A stretch of DNA of 64,000 bases from CBDCNP01 sp965222425 (GCA_965222425.1 CBDCTW010000008.1:1-64000); one strand, 5' to 3'. Positions 8,911 to 16,957 are shown, counted from the stretch's first letter. Notes: generated by a model not told the origin, from the letters alone. A program made the numbers and translations.

Positions 8911-9024
8911 TGCCTTGGTGCATAAATACAGGTAAGTCATTGATTCCATTGACTCTGCGATTTTTGGCCCAAAAACGTAACCTGCTGATTCCTTTAGAGT
9001 TGTCCAGAGTTATGCACCAAGGCA
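8911..9024. mobile_element. 114-bp MITE (IS5-related), copy 1
   Basis: Ends TGCCTTGGTGCAT and ATGCACCAAGGCA are perfect inverted repeats, and there is no coding capacity. A second copy of the same length lies at 54367-54480 in opposite orientation. The ends match those of the IS5-type element at 33804-34890. No target duplication is obvious. Confidence 0.85.
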
Positions 9025-9622
9025 GCGACCAGCCGAGTAACGCGAGCGGCCAAGCTGACTCAGGCTGCCTCTCGCCACTCGTATCGATGGTGCAGTCCAC
9101 CGACTCGCGGCAGTGCGACTACTTTCGCCGTAGGAGACGGTCGGTGCGTGACCGTTCTCAAGCTCGGTGTGTCCTTGTTCAGCCCCAAGTGGCAACGGTC
9201 CTCATGATAGTAGCTGATGTAAGCTCGCACGAGCCGGATGAGATGACATGCACCGAGAACCACGACGTGCTCAAGGAGCTCGCGACGGCAGCTGCCGACC
9301 CACCGCTCCGCGGTTCCGTTTTGCCATGGGCTGCGAAACGAAGTGCGAACGGGTTTTGTGCCCGTTGCCTTGATGAACTCGATGACCGCAGCGTTAAAGA
9401 TGAGGTCGCGATCGAAGATGAGATATCTCGGAGCGGTGTCGTAGGGAAACGCCTCGCGTAGTTGCTAAATAACCCAAGCAGACGTCGGGTGGAACGTGGC
9501 GTTGAAGTGAACGATGTGCCGGCGACCGTGCTCGATGACGAAGAAGCCGTACAGCAGCCGGAGCGACGCGGTGGGCACGGTGAACAGATCCATGGCGGCG
9601 ATATCGTCTTTAATCTTTAGGA
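9025..9622 (-). pseudogene. Remnant of rve-type transposase IS-B (C-terminal part)
   Basis: Antisense copy of the transposase at 16951-17769. It starts at the element tip GCGACCAGCCGAGTAACGCG and reads back to the NHKDDIAAMDLF region, where homology stops at about 9622. At least one stop interrupts the frame near 9465. Only the catalytic C-terminal two-thirds is represented. Confidence 0.8.
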
Positions 9623-9887
9623 AAATCAATATCTCATTTCTGATGCGCGCCAGAGCGAGCGCCACAGTCGTGCAGGGAGGGAACCTAACCCCGTTTACCT
9701 GTGGTCTCCCCCTTTGGGGGCGCATAATCTGCGTTTTTCTTAGATCCTGCTGAGGGGAAGGGGGGATGACCCTGTATGGGCGGACGAATCGAGCGGTCGA
9801 GTGCGTGGGATGGCGGTCAAGATGACGCCACTTCCACGTCTGAAGTACAGCCGCAATCCGTTTTGGGATCGGCAAGCCAGAGGGACA
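9623..9887. other. Spacer downstream of the IS91-type transposase
   Basis: No gene is recognised. It contains GGGGGCGCATAATCTGCG near 9715-9733, resembling one half of a dif/Xer-type site, and a G-rich tract (GAGGGGAAGGGGGG) near 9752. For an IS91-type element this side would hold the terminus next to the transposase stop, but no boundary can be defined. Confidence 0.35.
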
Positions 9888-11036
9888 TTACGGCGACCCC
9901 AAGGCCGGCTTCGCGAGCCCATGTCCCTGGGCTGGTGCCGGCGGTATTCGCCGAGCCCAACGCATCCGCTGTCCGTCGCGGTCAAGGAGGGGGTCGACTC
10001 CGAAGCTCTTCTGCAGGGATGTCGCCCACCGTAGTCGCCGAGGTTTCCCCAGCCGTTGCTGACCCAGCAGCGAGAAGACCGCGTTGTGGGTGTGGCACTT
10101 CACGCGAGGAGCAAGGAGGCCAAAATATCGGATGTTGTGCCGGTAGCGGTCGGGGATGTGATCGGCTAGGGTGGCCAAGAACGCCGCCGGGGTGTAGGTG
10201 GTCTCGACCATCTGTTCCGTGAGCGTATCCTTCGTCACAAATCGGATTTCTTGACCGTCAATCTTCCGGAACCGGTGTTGTGCAATCGGGGGACGTCGGA
10301 CATACCGGCCCGCATATCCCAGAACCTGCTTTTTGCTCCGACCCCGCCCGATGTAGATGTGCCACGGCCGTTCATACTGTGCCGTGAGCAATTGCTGTAA
10401 TACGTTGCGAGGCATGTCGGTGTCGAGAACACCGCGGCGTGCGGCCCCCCTTAGCAGCGTGATGACCGCGTAGCGCCACATCCGCATCAGCAGCGCCTCG
10501 CGGTCGAATGAGGCGCTCTCATGCCATCTGGCTCCATCCTCGGAGAGACCACCCTCGGAGACCAGGATGTGCAGGTGGCAATTGAAATTCAAGTGACCGC
10601 CGAAGGTGTGAGGGATCACGACAATCATGAGTCGGACGCCGTATTTCTGCCGCGCCCACTGCTGCAGCACCTGCGCGCCCAGGACGGGCAGATTATGTAA
10701 AAGATGGCGGTTCTGCTGGAACAGCGGCCAGAGCACATCCGGCATGGTCAGGACGACGTGGGCGTAGGGGATATCGGGTAGCTCCCGCCACTGGTTGCGC
10801 TGCCAGGCGCGGGTTGCCTGATACCCGCAGCTGGGACAGGCCCTTGATTTGCAGGTGTGATAGACCACCCGCTCTTCACGGTCGGACGCAAAGACCTCCG
10901 CGCCGAGAGCCTCGGTGCCGCAGTCGATGACCTTGGAAAATGCCTCCCGCACCGCGGGACGGGTTTCGTCGCAATCCCACACCTTCCGATGCATCTCCAA
11001 GACCTGTCTGAGCGGTCGCGGGCGAGCGGAAGTCAT
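9888..11036 (-). CDS. IS91-type HUH transposase
   Basis: A rolling-circle-type transposase of about 382 aa using the ATG at 11036. Near the N-terminus is a zinc-binding CKSRACPSCGYQATRAWQ motif; an HUH motif follows in NCHLHILVSEGG; then LGYAGRYVRRPPIA carries the candidate nucleophilic tyrosines. The frame opens in an ATGA overlap with the stop of the upstream ParB-like gene, so it is translated as part of that operon. Most IS91 elements carry the transposase alone or with an integrase, which makes this coupling unusual. The basic C-terminal tail after GLLAPRVK resembles other family members. The gene appears intact. Confidence 0.85.
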   Translation of the reverse strand: MTSARPRPLRQVLEMHRKVWDCDETRPAVREAFSKVIDCGTEALGAEVFASDREERVVYHTCKSRACPSCGYQATRAWQRNQWRELPDIPYAHVVLTMPDVLWPLFQQNRHLLHNLPVLGAQVLQQWARQKYGVRLMIVVIPHTFGGHLNFNCHLHILVSEGGLSEDGARWHESASFDREALLMRMWRYAVITLLRGAARRGVLDTDMPRNVLQQLLTAQYERPWHIYIGRGRSKKQVLGYAGRYVRRPPIAQHRFRKIDGQEIRFVTKDTLTEQMVETTYTPAAFLATLADHIPDRYRHNIRYFGLLAPRVKCHTHNAVFSLLGQQRLGKPRRLRWATSLQKSFGVDPLLDRDGQRMRWARRIPPAPAQGHGLAKPALGSP

Positions 11037-11986
11037 CGTGGATTTTTCTCTAGCAGCTCGTCGTAGCACGTCCGCGTGATCACCACGGCTCGCCCTGGAA
11101 CATCGGCGATAGCCACGGTGATGTCGTCCGCGTCGAGCTTCGCGAGTCCGCCGAGCACGATAGGTGTCACGTCGTCGACGGATCGGACGGGAGCACCAAC
11201 TTCAACGTGCGCACTGAGCAGCCGGTCGATTGTCTTGTTGATGCCCCCTTGATATAGATGGTTCCACAAGGCATCGCGCTGTCCCTTCCGGGGCCGGGTG
11301 CGCCATAGCCAAGCCCGATGGATACTGACCTCGCTTCGAAGTAGCCGTTCCTGAACTTCGGGAATCACGCTGTCCAGGATCTGCTTGACCTTGGTCACGT
11401 TGCCGGTCGAGACGCCGGCCAGGCGGGCGATGTCCTTCCGCACGTCTCTGTGCGTGTCGTTCGTCAAATTTGACGACGGCGGGTCGTTGCCTCTCGCCAG
11501 CTGCGGTCGACCACGGCGTTCCCGGAAGTACGGCTCCAGATGCAAGGCCAGCACGATGCGGCCATAGGCGTTCAGGCCATCAGATGCCCGGTGGCGTTGG
11601 ATGACGACCTGAAGAGCTTCGTCCTCGGTCACGTCGAGTTCGAGGCACGGGACGTTCGGTTGCGCCCGTTCGATCGCCATCTGCCACCGCGCGTGTCCGT
11701 CAAGAATTGTGCCGTCCGTCGTCGTCAACAATGGCTCGTGGAGCGGCCCAGCCTGCTGACCCACCCGCCACGCCCTTGTCGCAGCGAGCGGCCTGCACAG
11801 CTCTTGGTAGACCGGATGCGGGCGCAACGACGTGGTGGAGCGATCGACCAATCGGGGCCGAGACGAGCCATCATGACGCTCGGGTGTGTCGGCAACGGCG
11901 TCACGCCGAGTGTCCCCGCTGTCCAGGCGCGCGACGCCCGGCAGGTCGGCGGGATTGGCCAGGCGTAGCGTTGAGCGCGTGGTCAT
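11033..11986 (-). CDS. ParB/Srx-like DNA-binding protein
   Basis: A 317-aa protein. The central region has a ParB-N/sulfiredoxin-like fold signature: LTTTDGTILDGHARWQMAIERA and DVTEDEALQVVIQRHRAS. A helical HTH-type segment follows (DIARLAGVSTGNVTKVKQIL). The family includes nucleoid/plasmid partition proteins and many island regulators; a nuclease role is not indicated. Its ATG lies in an ATGA overlap with the upstream 80-aa gene, and its TGA in an ATGA overlap with the HUH transposase gene. A role in regulating or loading the transposase, or in island maintenance, is inference. Confidence 0.7.
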   Translation of the reverse strand: MTTRSTLRLANPADLPGVARLDSGDTRRDAVADTPERHDGSSRPRLVDRSTTSLRPHPVYQELCRPLAATRAWRVGQQAGPLHEPLLTTTDGTILDGHARWQMAIERAQPNVPCLELDVTEDEALQVVIQRHRASDGLNAYGRIVLALHLEPYFRERRGRPQLARGNDPPSSNLTNDTHRDVRKDIARLAGVSTGNVTKVKQILDSVIPEVQERLLRSEVSIHRAWLWRTRPRKGQRDALWNHLYQGGINKTIDRLLSAHVEVGAPVRSVDDVTPIVLGGLAKLDADDITVAIADVPGRAVVITRTCYDELLEKNPR

Positions 11987-12225
11987 GGCCGGGGTTGCTG
12001 CTCCGGGGAAGCACTCTTTCCGCGCTTGTCGAACTGCCCAGTCAGCCAGACGTTCACCTCCGGCTTCGACCGAAGTCGACCAGGTCTGCCAGTGGCCACC
12101 AGCCCACGTTCTCGTCTGTCCGGAGGCACAACATCCAATAGGTTAAATGCTTGTGGCAGCGTGAAGTCCAACGTCCCGCGCACCTGCTCCACAGTGGCTG
12201 TGAGCCGATGATTCAGATGAGGCAT
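11983..12225 (-). CDS. Island small protein, 80 aa, unknown
   Basis: Short basic protein with no recognised family. It follows the AlpA gene by 33 bp and its stop overlaps the start of the ParB-like gene (ATGA), so it belongs to the same transcript. The central RRERGLVATGRPGRLRSKPEVNVWL segment is rich in Arg/Gly and may bind nucleic acid, but this is only a compositional hint. Confidence 0.55.
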   Translation of the reverse strand: MPHLNHRLTATVEQVRGTLDFTLPQAFNLLDVVPPDRRERGLVATGRPGRLRSKPEVNVWLTGQFDKRGKSASPEQQPRP

Positions 12226-12258
12226 GACCTGAACCGCGTTGAATCAGCGAAGGTCCTG

Positions 12259-12528
12259 CTACCGGCGGCCATCGATCGTCTGGCGTTCCAATTCCAGGCG
12301 TGCCACCAGGGCGCGTATCTCATCGTCGGTCCTGCCGGCGATCCGCGCGGCGTTAACGGCGGACACTTCGCCAGCCGGCCAACCCACGGCGCGAGCACCA
12401 AGGCTCACAGGTTTTGGCCAGAGGCCTTGGGCGATACGCAGGTACAACGTAGAGCGCGGATAGCCGGATTCAGCTTGAACTTGCTTGCGTCGGAAAATTG
12501 CCAGCGTTGAGTGAGAGAACTGTGCCAT
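12259..12528 (-). CDS. alpA: AlpA-family phage regulatory protein, copy 1
   Basis: An 89-aa protein from the ATG at 12528. It has the AlpA layout: FRRKQVQAESGYPRSTLYLRIAQGLWPKPVSLGARAVGWPAGEV, a winged HTH with the SR-STLY recognition helix and the WP-PV-G-R-VGW wing. AlpA proteins activate integrase/excision genes in cryptic prophages and integrative islands. A near-identical copy lies at 35978-36247. A 29-bp palindrome lies upstream (12607-12635), identical in both copies. Confidence 0.85.
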   Translation of the reverse strand: MAQFSHSTLAIFRRKQVQAESGYPRSTLYLRIAQGLWPKPVSLGARAVGWPAGEVSAVNAARIAGRTDDEIRALVARLELERQTIDGRR

Positions 12529-12606
12529 GTCTTGCCCCTTGTGGAGCGTTCCCGGCTCATCCGGAAACGACATGGCGATCAGAACATGGGCGAGGCGTGC
12601 GTGGTC

Positions 12607-12635
12607 GCAATTGCGGAAACTTCTTCCGCAATTGC
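12607..12635. promoter_or_regulatory. 29-bp perfect inverted repeat before alpA (copy 1)
   Basis: Arms GCAATTGCGGAA and TTCCGCAATTGC flank a 5-bp spacer, in the 111-bp gap between the upstream gene and alpA. The same sequence is at 36327-36355. It may be an AlpA operator or an RNA hairpin; there is no U-run after it. Confidence 0.65.
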
Positions 12636-12639
12636 GGAA

Positions 12640-13392
12640 CTAGTTGGAGATCTTACCGCGTCGTCCAAGAGCGTCGGGGATGCGTTTCAGGTGGTCTTCG
12701 ATGGCGCGCGCAGAAACCCTTGCATCAAGCTCAATGGTCCACCGCTCTATGATGCCACCCGCTTTGGACACCTTCGAGATATCAAGGTCTGCCTCGCGAG
12801 CAAGTGCGGCAATGATGGTTAGGAGCGAGATCCGTTCACGCTCCCCCAGTGGTTTATCGAGCGAGTCGGTGGCATCGCCCGGTTGCGACGGTTTTTGTTC
12901 TTCGGGGTCGAGTGAAGGTAAAGCAAGGCTAGCAACGACCGCGTCGAGAGCTTTGCGTCGGACCCCGAGCAGAACGCCGGCGGGTAACACGGAGAGGGGT
13001 TTCGTACCGAACGGTCTCTCCGAGCTGGGAAGTAGTCGGTAGACAACTCCGTCCTCCCCAGTGACGAATGCCCATTCATTGGTGCCGAGCTCGACGTAGG
13101 ACAGCCCCCTTGAGATGCGGTAGCGGTGCTCCAATTCAAGCCGCCCAGGACCTTTCAGGAGAAAATCACACACTCCTTCAATATCCTTCCTGTGCCCTGC
13201 CAACTCGGCTCCCTCGCAGTCTTGGATTGCTTTCATGGGTTGCGGTAGTTTCACCGACAGTTGAAGCTTGCCATCCAGGGCTAGTCCGAGAATGTCACCC
13301 TCGTAAACATCGTAGCCAATCTCGGAAGACAGGTAAGCCGATGCCTCCTCAAGGGTCAACCACGTGCGGAGCTTCAAAAGGCCAGAAGTCAT
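12640..13392 (-). CDS. Island hypothetical protein, 250 aa (copy 1)
   Basis: Starts at 13392 in an ATGA overlap with the upstream gene. The N-terminal 50 residues (LLKLRTWLTLEEASAYLSSEIGYDVYEGDILGLALDGKLQLSVKL in outline) resemble the helix-turn-helix-plus-strand entry module found in many island proteins. The C-terminal 80 residues (GERERISLLTIIAALAREADLDIS) are almost identical to those of the second copy at 36359-37072, while the middle third differs in sequence and length. No catalytic motif is seen. Related proteins are, from memory, frequent beside AlpA in proteobacterial islands; function is unknown. Confidence 0.65.
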   Translation of the reverse strand: MTSGLLKLRTWLTLEEASAYLSSEIGYDVYEGDILGLALDGKLQLSVKLPQPMKAIQDCEGAELAGHRKDIEGVCDFLLKGPGRLELEHRYRISRGLSYVELGTNEWAFVTGEDGVVYRLLPSSERPFGTKPLSVLPAGVLLGVRRKALDAVVASLALPSLDPEEQKPSQPGDATDSLDKPLGERERISLLTIIAALAREADLDISKVSKAGGIIERWTIELDARVSARAIEDHLKRIPDALGRRGKISN

Positions 13393-13905
13393 GTCCGGAT
13401 CGCCACAATACCAGCCGGTGTCAAGGTAGCAAATCTGGACCAAGACTCCATCAAGTCTCGACGACTCTCAAACAGGTCCGTGCGGAGATACGCCGCCTCG
13501 GTCTTGTCACGTACGTCGGTCGGGTCTTGAGAGCACTCCAAGCCCATGATGGCCATCTCGCTGAATCGCCGGCTAGCCTCATCAATATCTATGAACAAAT
13601 CAAGCAGACAGGAGGCTCGGGCGGCAGCACGGCTCACGAGACCGAGGGCGGGCATATCCACCGCTAACTCGACCTGAAGGAAGCCGAGCACGGAATCTAC
13701 GCGCACGTTGCCTCCTCCTCCGGACTGGACAAGCCCGGACAGCTGGTCGCCGTCGAAATCGTCGGTGCGGTCACCCGCACAATCGCCGTGCTCCAGGAAG
13801 AACAACTGGAGGGCCCGCTCGCAGAGGCTCTCGAACTTGTCCCGGATGACGATGGCGCACTTGACAGTATCGGTGCGCCGATCGGGCTCCCAAACTGGCT
13901 GACGA
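13389..13905 (-). pseudogene. Island hypothetical protein with probable frameshift (copy 1)
   Basis: The frame ending at 13389 extends upstream as RRTDTVKCAIVIRDKFESLCER, LQLFFLEHGDCAGDRTDDFDG and onward. Comparison with the second copy (37069-37376 plus 39946-40050) shows one base fewer in copy 1 near 13880, where the conserved KPSLVSQFGSP start region moves to another frame. Either the true start lies inside, giving 138 aa from 13805, or the gene is frameshifted. Relative to copy 2 it also carries an extra segment (GNVRVDSVLGFLQVELAVDMPAL). Function unknown. Confidence 0.5.
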
Positions 13906-14008
13906 GCGAGGGTTTGTTACCTCCGGTCAAAATGGGGTTATATATGTGGGAATTTAATCGCAATTATATATATAAACCCACTATTATCAGTAGTTTAAAG
14001 CATTTAAA
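13906..14008. other. AT-rich island end next to tRNA-Ser
   Basis: Very AT-rich (TATATATATAAACC and similar), matching the other island copy at 40050-40145 in layout: a conserved TTACCTCCGGT ribosome-binding complement, GGGGTTATA, then CATTT-AATGGCGGA at the boundary. It probably holds the island promoter and the recombination end. Confidence 0.55.
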
Positions 14009-14093
14009 TGGCGGAGGGAGAGGGATTCGAACCCCCGGACCTCTCGGTCTGCGGTTTCAAGACCGCCGCCTTAAACCGCTCGGCCATCCCTCC
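14009..14093 (-). tRNA. tRNA-Ser (TGA), CCA encoded; shortened anticodon loop
   Basis: Type II tRNA on the minus strand: acceptor GGAGGGA/TCCCTCC with discriminator G and encoded CCA, D-arm GCCGAGCGGTTTAAGGC, long variable arm GACC-GAGA-GGTC, and T-arm with TTCGAAT. The anticodon arm reads GCGGT-CTTGAA-ACCGC, which gives UGA but a 6-nt loop instead of the usual CTTGAAA. This may be a sequencing error or a degenerate gene. It forms the boundary of the AlpA island. Confidence 0.75.
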
Positions 14094-14545
14094 GCTTTCT
14101 CAAGAGGTCATTGTACCGCCCCTTGACACGGTTTGGTTCAAGCAACCCCGTTACTTAGGTGGCCACACGACGAGGTTCGGTTATGGCAATCATGTGACCT
14201 GGGTCCCCCTGGGCCCCAGGTCCGCTGATGGCGCTCTCGTGATTTGGGTGGTCACTCTGGAAGGGCGCATTTCGAGCCGTAAACGAAAAAGACTTGTGGG
14301 GATTGTCTCCCCGGGTTGTGAGGGCGAAAGCCCCTATCTCTGGATCGGGGAGGAAGTTATGGACCTATTATTGACTTATAACTCTTTATTTTACAGTAGA
14401 TTAAAAGGTCGGAACCCAAGGCGTTCTAACGACAACCTAACTCCTTCTGAGCATGCTTCTTGCAAACTACCGTCGTCGACGGGAGCGAGGGGTTCTCGGC
14501 AGACAATTCTCTTGTGCCTGCGAGGGACGCCCGAATCAATCAGAC
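14094..14545. other. Region between tRNA-Ser and the GGDEF-EAL gene
   Basis: No convincing gene. It includes the tRNA promoter side (TTGACACGG near 14123 on the plus strand), a GC-rich dyad near 14200-14223 (CTGGG-CCCCC-GGGCCCCAG) and an AT-rich segment at 14360-14400 that may hold the promoter for the next gene. Confidence 0.4.
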
Positions 14546-15453
14546 ATGACAGATGCAGACGGCGTCCCATACCGAGAGCGACTGGACGAGATACTGCTGT
14601 TGCTGGTCCGACACGGCAGCATGGCATTGCTCCTCATCGATCTCTCCCAGCTAAGTCAGGTGGAGCGCGACTACGGCTCCAAGGCTTACGAAAAGGCTCT
14701 GCAGGCCGCCTCGGAGCTGTTTCGAGACTTGCGAGGTGGAAAGGTTCGCGCCACCGATATGTTGGCGAGCAGCGACAAGGGAGGCGATGCCTTTCTAGTG
14801 TTCCTCTCGCCGAAGCGAACGGGAGGCCCGGCGCGAATCGCCGAGCTCGAGGCGGCGGCGAGGATCGAGAACTACTTCAACCAGAGGTTGTCAAAACTGG
14901 CATCACCGTATGTCCGGCAAGATCTCAAGGTGCCGGTCGGCTACAGTTTCGTGCTGCACAATCCACTGGTCATGCCAGAAAGATTGGTTACCCGACTCGT
15001 AGACGAAGCGTGGGAGTGTGTTCGTTATCAGCAACTGCAGAGGGCGTTCAAGAGTCGAGCCCAGGTACTCGAGATTATCCTCAACGACAATTTGAAGACG
15101 CTCTTTCAGCCGATCTTCCGAATGGATACGAACGAGGTGATGGGTTGCGAGGCGCTTTCCAGGGGTCCGGAGGGAACGGAGTTTCATAGTCCGCTCAACC
15201 TCTTCGAGGGAGCGGCCCAAGCCGACCTCGTCTTCGAGCTTGATCGCGCGTGTCGTCTCCGCGCATTACGGAGCGGCCAGGGACTGTCTGAGCCAACTAA
15301 GCTCTTCATCAACATCCTCCCATCCTCGATGTACGATCCGGATTTCCATGGTTCCAGCCTGCTCGACCTGCTGGAGCAATTCGAGCTCGCTCCCGAACAA
15401 ATCGTACTCGAGATCACTGAGAAGTACGCCATCGAGAACTATTCACTCTTCGG
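14546..15453 (+). pseudogene. Degenerate GGDEF plus EAL protein, truncated by IS256
   Basis: From the ATG at 14546 the protein shows a GGDEF-like domain with a degenerate active site (SSDKGGDAFLVF instead of GGDEF), then the start of an EAL phosphodiesterase domain: TLFQPIFRMDTNEVMGCEALSRGPEG, LFINILPSS and IVLEITEKYAIENY. The frame is cut at 15453 by the IS256 tip, before the DDFGxGYS metal-binding block. The truncated protein lacks essential EAL residues, so it should be inactive as a c-di-GMP phosphodiesterase. No continuing 3' half was recognised downstream. Confidence 0.8.
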
Positions 15454-16828
15454 GGGGATGTCCCGCCGGATGTTGAATTTGGGGTAGCTGCGGCTCCTTG
15501 GCCGGCCTAAGAATAGGTCTGCCAATAAACCGTCTCCAGAGGGGGACAAGGAGCCACCAATGCCTAGGAAATCAAAGAAGCCAGTAAGAAAGCAAACGCA
15601 CTCGCCTACGGGCAAGGTAGTTGGCCAAGTCGGTCAGATACTGCTACCGATGATAGCTGGGATCGCGGCCACGAAGGCGGATCTGACGGAATGGGTGTAC
15701 GAGCAAGGACTGACAGCTCTGCACCTACTGCTCAGAGAGGACGCCGAGGAGATCGCGGGGCTCAAGGGCAAGCACGAGAAGGAGCGAACTCATAACCACT
15801 GGGGGAGCACGAACGGAGAGCTGAGCTTCGGTGGTCGTCGCATCCAAGTGTCGCGACCTCGAGTTCGCTCGAAGTCGGGCGCGGAGGCGTCGCTTCCACA
15901 CTTCGAAGCCTTCCGCGAAGAAGACCCGCTTCCAGAGCGAGTGTTGAATCAGATCTTGGTGGGGGTATCGACCCGAAATTACGAATCGAGTCTGGACAAA
16001 CCCGCGGCCAAGTTGAAGTCTCGTGGCACGAGTAAGAGTGCCGCCAGCCGTCACCTCGTGAGCCAGACGACTAAGAAGCTCGAGGAATACCTGTCTCGGC
16101 GGCTAGAGGAGTTCGAGCTTGCGGCACTGATGCTGGATGGCCTTGAGGTGGCCGGACAGACCGTCGTCGTAACTCTAGGTATCACAATAGATGGAACGAA
16201 GGTGCCCCTGGGTATATGGCTGGGCTCGACGGAGAACTCCCGGGTGTGCACCGCGATGTTGCAGGACCTTCTCGAGCGAGGCTTGCGCGTCGATGAGTCG
16301 ATTCTCTGCGTAGTGGACGGAGTCAAAGGCATCCGCAAGGCACTCGTCGACGTTTTGGGGGACCTCGCGGTCATCCAAAGGTGCCAGATCCATAAACTCC
16401 GAAATCTTCGCTCGTACCTTCCCAAGTCTCGTCACGCCTATGTGCTCCAGACGATGAAGGAAGCCTACAAGTGCAAGAGTGCCGACAAGGCGCGCAAGCG
16501 ACTTCAGGCATTGGTGTCGTGGCTCGAGCGAAACGGCTACGACGAAGCTGCCGGAAGCCTTCGTGAAGGGATGGAAGAAACACTCACGGTCGTGAAGCTC
16601 GCGCCGCCCGCCTTACTTCGCCAGTCTCTTGCCACGACGAACGCCATTGAGAATCTCAACGGAACCATTCGCAGAGTATCGAGAAACGTCAAGCGTTGGA
16701 AGAGTCCTTCCATGGTTCGCCGATGGACCGCTCTTGGCGTCGTCACCGCGCAGAAAAAGTTCCGGCGTATCAAAGGCTATCGCCATATGGGCGCTCTCGT
16801 TCACGCGCTTAGAAGCAAACAGAAATCG
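15454..16828 (+). mobile_element. IS256-family element, copy 1 (3' end lost)
   Basis: Left tip GGGGATGTCCCGCCGGATGT at 15454; the right tip is missing because the hybrid repeat unit begins at 16829. Compared with copy 2 (41234-44011), only the last few codons and about 75 bp of terminal sequence are gone. The flanking 8 bp on the left are CTCTTCGG; the matching duplication is absent on the right. Confidence 0.85.
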
Positions 16829-16957
16829 GTGCTTCCGCAGTCAAGTGTTGGTGGCCGCCGCGTAACCTGTTCGTGTGCTAGAGTTTCGCCTGATTTCGAG
16901 AGGCGCAGTTCTTTCGTCGATGCCGGCTGGGCCGAGTTTTGGCACAGGACGCCGTAG
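15560..16957 (+). CDS. IS256-family (Mutator) transposase with foreign C-terminal tail
   Basis: A 465-aa frame. The catalytic triad is readable: Asp in LMLDGLEV, Asp in CVVDGVKG, and Glu in TTNAIENLNGTIRR; VIQRCQIHKLRNLRSYLP is also diagnostic. Copy 2 shows that the natural protein is 431 aa, ending RSKQKSLDSDEFAA. Here the last 8 residues are replaced by about 42 residues read through the adjoining repeat unit. Since the loss is small, residual activity cannot be excluded, but the element lacks its right end and cannot transpose as a unit. Confidence 0.85.
   Translation: MPRKSKKPVRKQTHSPTGKVVGQVGQILLPMIAGIAATKADLTEWVYEQGLTALHLLLREDAEEIAGLKGKHEKERTHNHWGSTNGELSFGGRRIQVSRPRVRSKSGAEASLPHFEAFREEDPLPERVLNQILVGVSTRNYESSLDKPAAKLKSRGTSKSAASRHLVSQTTKKLEEYLSRRLEEFELAALMLDGLEVAGQTVVVTLGITIDGTKVPLGIWLGSTENSRVCTAMLQDLLERGLRVDESILCVVDGVKGIRKALVDVLGDLAVIQRCQIHKLRNLRSYLPKSRHAYVLQTMKEAYKCKSADKARKRLQALVSWLERNGYDEAAGSLREGMEETLTVVKLAPPALLRQSLATTNAIENLNGTIRRVSRNVKRWKSPSMVRRWTALGVVTAQKKFRRIKGYRHMGALVHALRSKQKSVLPQSSVGGRRVTCSCARVSPDFERRSSFVDAGWAEFWHRTP
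16829..16950 (+). repeat. 122-bp hybrid IS-end unit, copy 2
   Basis: Starts GGTGCTTCCGCAGTCAAGTG and ends GAGTTTTGGCACAGGAC. It separates the truncated IS256 from the truncated IS-B transposase, and both neighbours are cut at its edges. Confidence 0.8.

Noticed and set aside
9700..9740. Chromosomal dif site at GGGGGCGCATAATCTGCG
   Set aside because: Only one half resembles a XerC arm; the XerD half does not match, so a dif call is not supported.
12640..13443. Using the longest frame (267 aa) for the island hypothetical protein
   Set aside because: The ATG at 13392 overlaps the previous stop (ATGA) and the extra 17 residues are only the antiparallel reading of the upstream gene's end.
14008..15189. 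A 393-aa ORF starting MAEGEGFEPPDLSVCGFK
   Set aside because: The start reads through the tRNA-Ser gene on the opposite strand and the rest is an out-of-frame shadow of the GGDEF-EAL gene.
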